Shown here in pieces: positions 24,725 to 32,630 of a stretch of 64,000 bases of DNA. The notes under the pieces were generated by a model. It searched no databases. It worked only from the letters and a program-made list of their open reading frames with translations, and had not been told where the DNA came from. Location of the stretch: NCBI GenBank assembly GCA_000014925.1, contig CP000475.1:1-64000 (forward strand). Reading direction: 5' to 3'. Position numbers and translations under genes: made by a program. Numbering within the stretch: position 1 is the stretch's first letter; each line of letters starts with the position of its first letter. The stretch comes from Paenarthrobacter aurescens TC1 (GTDB lineage Bacteria > Actinomycetota > Actinomycetes > Actinomycetales > Micrococcaceae).

Positions 24725-26259
24725 GCGTCTACGGAGCATCAGCAACCCGCGACCGACAGGCCTGGCTGTTCGGCCTCACCGGCCCGCAGTTCTTCATGGT
24801 GCTAGCCGCCGGGTTCCCGACCTGGATGGCGATCGCCATCGGGCAATGGCTCGCGCTGGTGGGTCTCGTCCCCATGTGGGGCCTAGTTGCCCTGTTGATC
24901 TGCCTGCCGATCCGGGGCCACTCGGCCTTCCAATGGATCGGCGTGCTGTTCCGGCACCTGGCCGGGGCAGCGTTCGGTTGGTCCCGATTTCAGTCCAAGG
25001 CTGCTGCCGGCGACCTCGACCTGGGCGACGCCGACGACGAGGAGGACGACGGTGACGCGGGCGAGGCAGACCTGCCCGGCATCCTGGCGAGCATCCAGAT
25101 CCACGACGGCCCGCCCATGACCGGGCAGACCGCGCGCCCGGCGATCATTCAGAACCATGCGACCCGCACCTGGGCGGCCACTGCGCGGGTCGTGCACCCC
25201 GGCATCGGGATGAGCGACGACGCCGACCGGTTCCGCATGGGCGCAGGCCTCACCGAGATGATGGAGGCTGCGACCGCCGGTAACCAGATCGACCTGATCG
25301 TGGTGCAGGTGCGCACCATCCCCGACGACGGCACGGAGCGCGACGAGTGGGTGCGGCACAACGCCCGCCCCGACGAGCCGGAGGTGTCGGCCCGGGTCAA
25401 CGCCCAGCTGGAGGCGATGACCGCCGGCGCAGCGGTCCGGCGCGAAGCATTCGTGACCGTGGTGGTTCGTGAGGACGTCATCAACAAGGACGCCAAGCGC
25501 GCCGGCCGCGGCGTGATGGGTCGGGCGCGCATCCTGTACTCGGTCCTGGCCGAGGTCGAGGCGCGGCTGACCGGCTCAATCGGATGTACGCGCGTGAACT
25601 GGCTGGACAGCTCCGAGCTCGCCGTGGCGATCCGGACCGGATTCGAGCCAGGCGATGCGCCCGCGCTCGCGGACGCGGCGATCCACCACCGCGAGGACCC
25701 CTCGATCGCGGCCGGCGTGCCGCTTGGGGCGGCCGGCCCGACCAACGCGTCGACCGCCCTGCGGTCCTACCGGCATGGCGAATGGGAGTCGATCTCCTCC
25801 ACGATCCTGTTGCCACGCAAAGGTGCCCGGATGGGTGCGCTGGCGCGCGTGCTGGTGCCCTCCCAGCCGGGCGAGCGTCGCGCGCTCACCGTGTTCTACC
25901 GGCCGGTCTCGCAACAGGCCGCCGACCGGGCTACCGGCCGGGCGCAGATGTCGGCCGTGATGGCCGGCACGATCCGCACGAAGGTCGGCAAGGTCGAGCG
26001 GGCTAAGGACCGTCAGTCGGTCGGCAGCCTGCACGAGCGAGACGAGAAGCTCGAGATGGGCCGCTCGCTGGTCAAGGTGTCCTCCGCAGTCTCGGTCACT
26101 GTTCCGGCCGGCTGGAACGTGCAGGACTTCGGCCGTCGACTCGACGCCTCGATCCGCATCAGTGGATTCACCCCGCTCCCCCTCGACGGGGCACACGACG
26201 CGGCGTTCGCCGTGTCGGCCATCCCGCTAGGGGTGGGCCTGCCGAAGAAGCGCCGCTAA
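24721..26259 (+). CDS. SCO6880-family protein (PrgI-like head, VirB4 N-domain-like)
   Basis: A 512-residue protein. Two membrane segments at about 18-40 and 45-66 with a PrgI-like head are followed by a large soluble part that parallels the N-terminal, non-catalytic domain of VirB4 (VVREDVINKDAKRAGRGVMG; STALRSYRHGEWESISSTIL). No P-loop is present. The catalytic domain is encoded separately from 26518. Together they look like a split VirB4, with the membrane anchor on this half. Confidence 0.75.
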   Translation: MSVYGASATRDRQAWLFGLTGPQFFMVLAAGFPTWMAIAIGQWLALVGLVPMWGLVALLICLPIRGHSAFQWIGVLFRHLAGAAFGWSRFQSKAAAGDLDLGDADDEEDDGDAGEADLPGILASIQIHDGPPMTGQTARPAIIQNHATRTWAATARVVHPGIGMSDDADRFRMGAGLTEMMEAATAGNQIDLIVVQVRTIPDDGTERDEWVRHNARPDEPEVSARVNAQLEAMTAGAAVRREAFVTVVVREDVINKDAKRAGRGVMGRARILYSVLAEVEARLTGSIGCTRVNWLDSSELAVAIRTGFEPGDAPALADAAIHHREDPSIAAGVPLGAAGPTNASTALRSYRHGEWESISSTILLPRKGARMGALARVLVPSQPGERRALTVFYRPVSQQAADRATGRAQMSAVMAGTIRTKVGKVERAKDRQSVGSLHERDEKLEMGRSLVKVSSAVSVTVPAGWNVQDFGRRLDASIRISGFTPLPLDGAHDAAFAVSAIPLGVGLPKKRR

Positions 26260-26296
26260 CCCGAGAAGCACGCAGACCGGCAAGGCCCATAAAACT

Positions 26297-26344
26297 GCCC
26301 GGTCGTCAGATGTCCGATCTGGCGGCCGGGCGGTTGCTTCTCCG
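26297..26344 (+). promoter_or_regulatory. Operon-head 33-bp motif, copy 2, with hairpin
   Basis: The motif proper is 26312-26344: GTCCGAT, 12 bases, CGGTTGCTTCTCCG, four bases before ATG 26349. A 15-bp stem (26297-26311 with 26317-26331, two G-T pairs, loop GTCCG) overlaps it. The stem sequence differs completely from that of copy 1, while the flanking motif is conserved. Confidence 0.65.
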
Positions 26345-26348
26345 GGGC

Positions 26349-26381
26349 ATGGGAGCAGCCGCCTGGAAGGGAAGCCTGTGA
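26349..26381 (+). CDS. Ten-codon leader peptide
   Basis: ATG 26349, four bases after motif copy 2, opens a reading frame coding MGAAAWKGSL. Its stop overlaps the next ATG as TGATG. Its position matches the true start codons at the other three motif copies. It may only hand ribosomes to the next frame; expression is not demonstrated. Confidence 0.35.
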   Translation: MGAAAWKGSL

Positions 26382-26515
26382 TGTCCACACGACCGAGGGC
26401 CCGAACGCCCAAGAACCGACGGAGGACGCTGTCCGCGTACGCCGGGCAGGTTGTCGCCCCTCTCACGTGCCACCAGGCGCGAGCGAGCTCGCCCGGCGCC
26501 ACGGGGGAGTGGTGA
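26381..26515 (+). CDS. Small basic protein, coupled to VirB4 core
   Basis: A 44-residue frame with a strongly basic head (STRPRARTPKNRRRTLSAYA). It starts in the TGATG junction with the leader peptide; GGAAGGGAAG lies upstream. Its stop (26513-26515) is interlocked with possible GTG starts of the ATPase gene. The chain leader-44 aa-VirB4 suggests translational coupling. No family recognised. Confidence 0.4.
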   Translation: MSTRPRARTPKNRRRTLSAYAGQVVAPLTCHQARASSPGATGEW

Positions 26516-26517
26516 GC

Positions 26518-28053
26518 GTGGCGGCGACCAAGAGCCCCGCTCGAGGTGGAGGGAAGACCTCCCGGCCGGCGGCGCGGACGATCGACGACCTGCTGTCGGA
26601 TTTCGGGACCACGATGCCGCGCAAGGCGGCACCGGTCGAGGAGCCGCCGGCGGAGAAGCTGTTCCCGGGCTCGGTCAAACCCAACGGCGTCCGCCGCATG
26701 GGGCACGGGTGGGCCGCGACGATGCCGCCACTGGCCGGCTACCAGATGACCTCGGAGGAGACCCCGGTCCTGTGGCCGCTGATCTCCGGCGACGGGCTTC
26801 CGCCGTGGGGTGCGGAGATGGGCTACGACGTTCTCTCGGGCGGCAAGTTCTACTGCGACCCGATGGGCTGGGTCCTCGACGACTCAATCCCGGTGACCAA
26901 CCCGAACATCTTCATCTTCGGCAAGCCGGGCCGCGGGAAGTCGGCCACCGTGAAGGCGTTCATGCTCAGGATGATCCGCTACGGCTACCGGTCCCTGGTG
27001 CTCGGCGACGTCAAGGACGAGTACGAGGACTTGGCCAGGTTCCTCGGAGTGGAGCCGTTCCGCATCGGCCCGGGCCTCGCCGGACGGATCAACCCGCTCG
27101 ACCTCGGCCCACTCGGGGTGGACTGGGAGAAGCAGACACGCGAGGAGCAGCACCGGCGCGCCAACGTGATCTTCAACCGCTGGCTGTTCCTGATCCGCGG
27201 CCTGATCGGCTCCCAAGGGGTGACCTTCACCCCGACCGAGGAGCGGGTCATCAACAAGGTGCTACGGCACATGACGGGCTGGTCGGTGGGTGCCTCCCGA
27301 CTCACGCCGGTCACGATCCCGCAGGTGTGGGCGGCACTGGACACGCCGAGCGACGATCTCGTGTCGGACTGTCGATACTCCTCCCGGCAAGACTTCTTCG
27401 ACGGCACCCGGCCGCTGCGAGACGCCCTCGGCGCCCTGTGCGAAGGATCGCTGCAGGGCATGTTCGACACCGAGTCGACCTTCCACCCCGACTGGCGGGC
27501 ACCGATCCAGACCCTGTCCCTGCGGTCGCTGCACGAGACCGGCAACAAGGTCGCCGTGGGCATCGCGCTGATGTGCCTGAACTCCTGGGGGCAGGGCATG
27601 CGGGAGACCGCATCGGCGGGCGACCGGCGCATCGTGCTCCGCGACGAGGCGTGGCTGCAGACGCGGCTCTCGCTGGATGCGGTGATGGCGCTGGACGCCA
27701 ACCTGAGGCTCTCCCGCACTGAGGGCGACATCCAGCTGGTGACCTACCACAAGCCCTCCGACCCGCTCTCGGCCGGCGACCAAGGCAGCCAAGCCGCCCA
27801 GATCGCCAAGGACCTCCTCAACCTCTCCGACGTCCGGATCCTGATGGGCCAGGACGAGTCGGTCGCTGACGAGCTCGGCCGCCTGATGGGTCTCTCGGAG
27901 ATGCAGCAGAGCGTCATCACCAACTGGGCGATGCAGGAGAAGGGCCGCGCCCTGTGGATGGTGGGCGACCAGCGGTACAAGGTCCAGACCCTGCTGACCC
28001 CTCTGGAGAAGCGGCTGACCTACACCAACGACGCGATCGACCCGGCTCGTTAG
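26518..28053 (+). CDS. VirB4-type T4SS ATPase core
   Basis: A 511-residue ATPase, shorter than a full VirB4 (about 800), matching its C-terminal catalytic domain. Walker A is GKPGRGKSAT (about residues 134-143) and a RIVLRDEAWLQTR Walker B region is near 371. TFTPTEERVINKVL and LRLSRTEGDIQLVTYHKP are typical VirB4/TraC stretches. GTG 26518 is preferred because GGGGGAG lies 9 bases upstream; GTG 26512 is possible. With the SCO6880-type neighbour it forms a split VirB4. This ATPase energises T4SS assembly and transfer. Confidence 0.85.
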   Translation: MAATKSPARGGGKTSRPAARTIDDLLSDFGTTMPRKAAPVEEPPAEKLFPGSVKPNGVRRMGHGWAATMPPLAGYQMTSEETPVLWPLISGDGLPPWGAEMGYDVLSGGKFYCDPMGWVLDDSIPVTNPNIFIFGKPGRGKSATVKAFMLRMIRYGYRSLVLGDVKDEYEDLARFLGVEPFRIGPGLAGRINPLDLGPLGVDWEKQTREEQHRRANVIFNRWLFLIRGLIGSQGVTFTPTEERVINKVLRHMTGWSVGASRLTPVTIPQVWAALDTPSDDLVSDCRYSSRQDFFDGTRPLRDALGALCEGSLQGMFDTESTFHPDWRAPIQTLSLRSLHETGNKVAVGIALMCLNSWGQGMRETASAGDRRIVLRDEAWLQTRLSLDAVMALDANLRLSRTEGDIQLVTYHKPSDPLSAGDQGSQAAQIAKDLLNLSDVRILMGQDESVADELGRLMGLSEMQQSVITNWAMQEKGRALWMVGDQRYKVQTLLTPLEKRLTYTNDAIDPAR

Positions 28054-28336
28054 AAGTTCGCACGAATTTTGACGGTTCTGCGACGAACCTGAGCATACGC
28101 AACCTCGCCGAGCATGTGCGGACGCTCAGGTTCAGGGAGGTCGCGGTGAGGGGCATTCTCGCTCCGGATGGGGAGCCGTCACAGGGAACCTCTCCGGACG
28201 GGTTATCCGGGACGTTGGAGTGGTGGCGAGCGGTCAGGTCTGCGGCTTCACCGTTGTGGGTTCGGCTAACGGCGACGCTGACGCCAGCGGTCCGGGGGCC
28301 GTGCCTGGCGCTGGATCGGTCGTTCCGGAGCGAGGG
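28054..28336. other. Intergenic region with a 10-bp inverted repeat
   Basis: GAACCTGAGC (28085-28094) and GCTCAGGTTC (28124-28133) are exact inverted copies. No convincing gene. The region separates the T4SS ATPase from a convergent GNAT gene, so the repeat may act as a transcript end or a recombination scar. Confidence 0.4.
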
Positions 28337-28864
28337 TCAGGTCAGTGCGTATAGAGCAACGTCGTGGACTGTCTCGCCGACTTGCTGAGCGCGGCGCAGC
28401 GTACCCTCGAACTCGAAGCCGAGACGCTCGGCGACCGCGCGGCTTCGTGTGTTGCCGACGGCCGCCCGGATCTCGATGCGACGGAGCCCCCGATCGTTGC
28501 GCAAGTGATCGATGACTGCGCGCGATGCTTGAGTAACCAGACCGCGGCCTTCCTGATCGGCATCGATCCAGTAGCCGAGGTCAGCAACTCCTGCGTACAA
28601 GTCGATGCGCGCTCCAACGGAGCCGACCAGCGCTCCGTTCTGCCGGATCGCCGCGGGCAGGCTGCGTCCGGCGACCCATTCGCTGAGCTGGTGGTTGGTG
28701 AAACATTCAAGCCCATCGCGAGTCTGTTCCCCCTGAGCCCAAGATTCCCAGTTGCGCAGCCGGTCGAGGTTCTTCGTAATGAGCGCGTGCATCCCATCGA
28801 CTGTCCACGGCTCGCGCAGCACCAGGTCGGCTTTGTCCTCAAGATCGATGGTGAAGTGACTCAA
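28337..28864 (-). CDS. GNAT N-acetyltransferase (RimJ/RimL type)
   Basis: A 175-residue GNAT acetyltransferase. LVLREPWTVDGMHALITKNL opens the fold, and the acetyl-CoA loop is ADQEGRGLVTQASRA, matching Q/R-x-x-G-x-A/G. LRRIEIRAAVGNTRSRAVAE and RLGFEFEGTLRRAQQ are the RimJ/RimL hallmark end. TTG 28864 is chosen because GGAGG lies 9 bases upstream. The substrate is unknown; ribosomal N-termini and small amines are both known for the family. It is the first cargo gene in a stretch rich in palindromic repeats. Confidence 0.85.
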   Translation of the reverse strand: MSHFTIDLEDKADLVLREPWTVDGMHALITKNLDRLRNWESWAQGEQTRDGLECFTNHQLSEWVAGRSLPAAIRQNGALVGSVGARIDLYAGVADLGYWIDADQEGRGLVTQASRAVIDHLRNDRGLRRIEIRAAVGNTRSRAVAERLGFEFEGTLRRAQQVGETVHDVALYALT

Positions 28865-29002
28865 CCTGTTGTTCCTCCGACTTGACACTGGGGATCGATT
28901 CCCCGCTAGAGACACAGGATGCCGCACTCGGAGAGAAGACGTCCCGCCGGCCTGACGGTTGCTCGCTGCGGCGCACCCTTTTTGCGCTATGTCACCCGTG
29001 AC

Positions 29003-29064
29003 GATCCCGCACTGGCGCGCTCCGCGAGCCGATCCCGTACTGGCGGCTCCGCGAGCCCATCGGC
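29003..29064. repeat. Palindromic intergenic repeats, copies A and B
   Basis: GATCCCGCACTGGCGCGCTC starts the first unit at 29003 and continues to GAGCCGATC. A degenerate second unit follows head to tail after 28 bp. Similar copies lie at 29418-29476 (inverted pair) and 30003-30044. See the finding on these repeats. Confidence 0.6.
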
Positions 29065-29089
29065 ACACGGACCCGAAGAGTCGGCTCTT

Positions 29090-29293
29090 CTACCCGTGCC
29101 GCAGCGCCGGCGGTACGTCCTCAGGATCGATCTCCAAGTCTTCGGCCGTCCCCTCGACTTGGTTGTCGCCAGACTGGCAGTTCCCACATATTCCGGCATA
29201 CCAATCTGAACCGTCAGGCGACTGCTCAACCTCAACGCCGTACCCACACCGAGGGCATAAGGCGCGTCCTTCACTCGCAAACGGATTGCTCAT
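29090..29293 (-). CDS. Small zinc-ribbon protein
   Basis: A 67-residue protein with a CPRC...CGNC pair (cysteines near 14/17 and 36/39), a rubredoxin-like or zinc-ribbon knuckle, and an acidic tail (EDLEIDPEDVPPALRHG). ATG 29293 is the natural start. The gene sits between repeat copies A/B and the inverted repeat pair, in the cargo segment with the GNAT and phosphatase genes. Function unknown. Confidence 0.55.
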   Translation of the reverse strand: MSNPFASEGRALCPRCGYGVEVEQSPDGSDWYAGICGNCQSGDNQVEGTAEDLEIDPEDVPPALRHG

Positions 29294-29417
29294 GACGCGG
29301 AGACTATCCAATGGTGAGGCCCCATCCTGGCCCCCCACGCGACCACGATCGGAGGAGCACCCCGAGCCGGTGCACTGATCCGACTGATCATCACGCTCTG
29401 GTCGCGTTCCTCGCCCC

Positions 29418-29476
29418 GATCGGCACGCGGGACGCGCCAGTGCAGGATCCTGCACTGGCGCGCTCCACGAGCCGAT
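29418..29476. repeat. Inverted pair of the intergenic repeat with a 28-bp perfect palindrome
   Basis: 29434-29461 is a perfect 28-bp palindrome centred at 29447/29448 (right arm TCCTGCACTGGCGC). The arms extend outwards to about 32 bases each with four mismatches. The right arm is the same sequence as copies A, B and the one at 30003. The block ends about 20 bases before the phosphatase GTG. Confidence 0.7.
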
Positions 29477-29496
29477 CCGCTGCATACGCTGAGGCT

Positions 29497-29934
29497 GTGA
29501 CCCAAACCTGGTGCCCGACCGCTCTAGGCGTGCTTCGTCTGCCGTCCGGTCGAACGGTCCGGGGCCGTGGCCTGCGGCAGCCGGTGCCTGGTGGTGTGTC
29601 TCCGGACTTTGGGCTCTACTTGTTGAGCAGGCCCCCGGCGCCGCCCATGGACTGGGAAGAGCGATGGGTTCGTTGGCCGGACTTGCGGTTGCCTGTCGAC
29701 AAGGCTGACGCGTGGGACGCATTGTGTGAGGCGTGGCGTCGACCTGGGCGCGAGCGAGTCGAGGTCGCTTGCAGCGGAGGGCGCGGCAGGACAGGCACTG
29801 CGCTCGCCTGTCTTGCGGTGCTGGATGGCGTACCGGCCGATCATGCCGTCGCCTTTGTACGCGAGCGCTACGACCGCCGGGCGGTCGAGACGCCCTGGCA
29901 GAGGCGCTACGTCGTGCGATTCGGCACCGTGTAG
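29497..29934 (+). CDS. Dual-specificity/tyrosine phosphatase-like protein
   Basis: A 145-residue protein with the catalytic signature VACSGGRGRTGTALACL, matching C-x5-R, near residues 87-103. A candidate acid (DLRLPVDKAD) lies upstream near 67. Families with this short C-x5-R domain dephosphorylate proteins or small phosphates. GTG 29497 directly follows the inverted repeat pair with no Shine-Dalgarno. The gene is cargo between the T4SS ATPase and the recombinase unit; no partner is apparent. Confidence 0.75.
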   Translation: MTQTWCPTALGVLRLPSGRTVRGRGLRQPVPGGVSPDFGLYLLSRPPAPPMDWEERWVRWPDLRLPVDKADAWDALCEAWRRPGRERVEVACSGGRGRTGTALACLAVLDGVPADHAVAFVRERYDRRAVETPWQRRYVVRFGTV

Positions 29935-30002
29935 CTGCAGCCGCGGCGGGATCCGCTTGCGAGCTCCGCTCGACCATCGTCACCCGGAGCGTGACAAGAA
30001 CG

Positions 30003-30044
30003 GGATCCCGCACTGGCGCGCTCCGCGAGCCGATCGGCTATCGG
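30003..30044. repeat. Intergenic repeat, single copy
   Basis: GGATCCCGCACTGGCGCGCT leads into CCGCGAGCCGATCGG, nearly identical to copy A at 29003. It lies between the phosphatase gene and the G-tract inverted repeat. Confidence 0.6.
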
Positions 30045-30169
30045 GACGCCAGAGATCGCCAAGTTGACGTAACGCGAGTTGTTAAACAACACGTGGGAAT
30101 TTTCAACGTTCGCTGCATCTCGACATTCGCCGTTCGAGCGACCGGGTCTGAGGAGTTCCTCGAATTTCG

Positions 30170-30222
30170 GGGGGGACGCTGTTTGACCTGCGCAAACGTA
30201 GCGCGGGCTACCGCGTCCCCCC
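30170..30222. repeat. 10-bp G-tract inverted repeat
   Basis: GGGGGGACGC (30170-30179) pairs with GCGTCCCCCC (30213-30222). A second G-tract (GGGGGGACGG) follows around 30238-30247. Either hairpin or G-quadruplex formation is possible; transcription termination or a recombination hotspot would fit. Apart from the repeats, no gene is seen from 29935 to 30307. Confidence 0.55.
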
Positions 30223-30307
30223 GCCATTCGACGGCCCGGGGGGGACGGATGCGGGGACGCTGAGCCGCCACGCTGCGGCCCGTGACCAAAGTCAGTGGCG
30301 TCAAGGT

Positions 30308-30340
30308 GTCCGATTCGTGCGGGCCGCGGTTGCTTATCCG
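30308..30340 (+). promoter_or_regulatory. Operon-head 33-bp motif, copy 3 (separated from its gene)
   Basis: GTCCGAT (30308-30314), 12 bases, CGGTTGCTTATCCG (30327-30340, one mismatch to copies 1 and 2). TGGC and then GTGAAG follow, so the spacing to the start codon is the same as at the other copies. The frame from this GTG is, however, the antisense of recombinase genes. GTGAAG reappears as the true start of the gene at 33967. Confidence 0.6.
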
Positions 30341-30398
30341 TGGCGTGAAGGGGTTGCGACAACTCTCGACGCGCGCTGCGCGGTACGCAACGACGTGC

Positions 30399-32192
30399 TC
30401 ATGTCCGGTTTCCGGGGTGGTCCTTCTTCCTCAGGTCGGGGTGCTCGACGGTCTTGATGTAGCGGGTGGCGCCTTCGACGCTGAGTCCGAACAGGTCGCA
30501 GATGCGGCGTACGTCGCCGCCGGTGGCGTGGATCTCGTGCAGGATGCGGTCCTCTCGCAGGGCCCCTGGGCGGACGCGGCTGTCCCTCCAGGGAAAGGAC
30601 GGACCGCCGGGGACCAGCCGCGGCGCGGTGCGTCGGTTGATGAGCAGGTGCGGGTTCGCGGTGGCCGGCCACGTTCGGTTGCGGTGGTCGAGCCAGATAC
30701 GGAGCCGGCTCCTGACGGGTGCGGCGAGCGGGATGTCGCGGCCGTCGAGGCGGAGCCGGCCGTCAACGATGTCGGTCAGCTGCAGTTCACGGACCTGCTT
30801 ACCGGTCAGACCGTGGAAGGCCACCAGAGCGACAGCGAGCGCGACGGCCGGGTTCGGCGAGTCCAGCTCGGCCCGGATCAGGGCGGGGTCCAACGGCATC
30901 GGAATGTTGGTGTGGACGCGGGTCAGGTCGATGCCCCGCATGGGGTTGGTGAAGACGAGTCGTCGGCCCTTGAGAATCTTGAACAGCGACTTCAGCCCGT
31001 TCTCCGCGAAGTGGCGGTGGCTGGTGCCGGTAGGCAGGGTCGCGAGGGCGGCCAGAATGTCGTCCTTGCTGATCTCTGCGAACGACTGGCGGCCGGCTTC
31101 GACCCATGCCTGGACCACGGGCGCCAACCCCTGGATGTGGATCTCCACGGTCTCGGGTTCGCGGGGCAGTTGGCGAGGTGCTTGTCGGGATCCACCGAGC
31201 ATGACCTGAAGCCACAGCTCGAGGTGCTCCCGCATCGCGTCGGGGAGGCCTCCGGATTCGATGAACTTGGCGTTGAAATACCGCTCCACCCGTGTCGGGA
31301 CGTCCTCGATGAGCAGCTCGGCTTCCGCGAGGACGTCGAGGGTGGAGGTGATGGTGCCGTCATAGCGGCGCAGCGCCACGACGTCGCTGGCGCGGACCTT
31401 CGCGGTGGGCGTGGGCCGAACGGTCTGCAGCATCCGCAAGGTCTGCATCACTGCGTTGCGTTGGCGCACGCTCCATCCGTAGCGCCGGGCGTGATCGGCG
31501 ACGATGGCCGCGCAGTAGCGCGTCAGCTCGCTGTCTTCGAGCAGGATTCGTTGGCGCAGGACCTCGGGGTCGGGGTCCATGGCGAACAGGGTCAACTGTT
31601 CGCGCGCGTGATCGTCGAAGCTGGTGCCGGGTTGGTAGCGCAGCTGGTTCTTGTTCTTCTTCGACCATCGACCATCCGGCCTGACGTAGTCGGGCAGCGG
31701 CGTCGCGCGACGTTTGAAGACCATGTTGGCGAAGAACAGCTGCTGGCTGTGCTTGTTCGCGCCGACGAGGTCAGGGATGCGGCCGGGCACCTGCTCGAGT
31801 CGGGCGTTCTCAAGGCACAGCCGACATGCCCGTCTGTCGCTGACGTGGCTGGCGCGGGCGCAGTAGGCGCAGGTGCCCTTGGGGTAGTGGGTCTGCCACC
31901 AGCGGCAGGACCAGCAGGTCCAGTTGTGGCGGGGGTAGACGCCCCAGGCGAAGCAGCCTTTGCAGGACCCGATGTGCTCGGGGCTGCGGGGATGACATCG
32001 ACTGCACAGACCCTGACTGAAGTAGTCGGCGCGGGAGCCGCAGTGGTCGCACGGTGGCGATGCGAACGGGCCACCGGGCAGGCACTGATAGCAGAGGTCG
32101 ACTCGGGGGTTGGTCCAGGCAACCCGGTGGTTCTGGCAGGCGTTGCACTTGGGCGGCACCCGCAGCGGCGCGTTCGGGCCGGGCGCTGGCAT
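30399..32192 (-). CDS. Zinc-finger protein with degenerate tyrosine-recombinase core
   Basis: A 597-residue protein. The first 150 residues hold at least six CxxC pairs (CNACQ, CYQC, CDHC, CSRC, CKGC, CAYC), several zinc ribbons. The C-terminal third resembles a tyrosine recombinase: FHGLTGKQVRELQLTD at the box I position, where the usual Arg is displaced, and ATGGDVRRICDLFGLSVEGA ending in TRYIKTV with a candidate tyrosine. No HxxR is clear. It may be an accessory recombinase requiring its partner at 32631. ATG 32192 is preferred because GGAG lies upstream; a longer frame has no support. It is the last gene of the three-gene minus-strand unit. Confidence 0.65.
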   Translation of the reverse strand: MPAPGPNAPLRVPPKCNACQNHRVAWTNPRVDLCYQCLPGGPFASPPCDHCGSRADYFSQGLCSRCHPRSPEHIGSCKGCFAWGVYPRHNWTCWSCRWWQTHYPKGTCAYCARASHVSDRRACRLCLENARLEQVPGRIPDLVGANKHSQQLFFANMVFKRRATPLPDYVRPDGRWSKKNKNQLRYQPGTSFDDHAREQLTLFAMDPDPEVLRQRILLEDSELTRYCAAIVADHARRYGWSVRQRNAVMQTLRMLQTVRPTPTAKVRASDVVALRRYDGTITSTLDVLAEAELLIEDVPTRVERYFNAKFIESGGLPDAMREHLELWLQVMLGGSRQAPRQLPREPETVEIHIQGLAPVVQAWVEAGRQSFAEISKDDILAALATLPTGTSHRHFAENGLKSLFKILKGRRLVFTNPMRGIDLTRVHTNIPMPLDPALIRAELDSPNPAVALAVALVAFHGLTGKQVRELQLTDIVDGRLRLDGRDIPLAAPVRSRLRIWLDHRNRTWPATANPHLLINRRTAPRLVPGGPSFPWRDSRVRPGALREDRILHEIHATGGDVRRICDLFGLSVEGATRYIKTVEHPDLRKKDHPGNRT

Positions 32193-32230
32193 GCAATGCT
32201 CCTCGTCGCCGTGGCCGATGTGGGCGAGGG

Positions 32231-32590
32231 TTACAGCGGCGGGGTCGAGCGGGGCTTGCCGAGCCGCGGGGTGACCGCCGGTGGTGTACCACCGTCGTCG
32301 TTCGGATCCCCGTTCCCGTTTCCGCCGTTGCCGTTGGCTGCCTCGGTAGTGCGGGGACGGCGCGCGGCGACCTTGTCCGGCTCGGGTGTCATCAGGTCGT
32401 TCGGGGTGCATTCGAGCACGGCGCAGAGCACGTCGAGCTCTTCGAGGCGCATCGTCGGCGGGGTCCCGGCCCACCACGACGACATCTTCCCGGCGGAGAT
32501 CACCAGCCCGGCATCTGCCAGCATCCGGCGCAGCTGCGCGGACTTCCAGATCCCTCGTTCGGCGGCTCGCAGTCGCAGGCTCCACTGCAT
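32231..32590 (-). CDS. XRE-type HTH protein
   Basis: A 119-residue protein. The N-terminal helix-turn-helix (RRMLADAGLVISAGKMSSWW, then GTPPTMRLEELDVLCAVLEC) is of the Cro/CI type, and the tail is Gly/Asn-rich and disordered. AGGAGAGG lies about 6 bases before ATG 32590. It lies between the two recombinase genes with gaps of about 40 bases on each side, so it is probably co-transcribed and either regulates the unit or acts as an architectural or directionality factor. Confidence 0.75.
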   Translation of the reverse strand: MQWSLRLRAAERGIWKSAQLRRMLADAGLVISAGKMSSWWAGTPPTMRLEELDVLCAVLECTPNDLMTPEPDKVAARRPRTTEAANGNGGNGNGDPNDDGGTPPAVTPRLGKPRSTPPL

Positions 32591-32630
32591 CTGGATCCTC
32601 TCCTTCAGTGCATCAGTCGGGTCAGTTCGG

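Noticed and set aside
27954..28388. Plus-strand frame running past the VirB4 stop
   Set aside because: It overlaps VirB4 in another frame and ends in the convergent GNAT gene; no ribosome-binding site.
29003..30044. CRISPR-like array
   Set aside because: Repeats are palindromic, irregularly spaced, and in both orientations; no spacers of uniform length and no cas gene.
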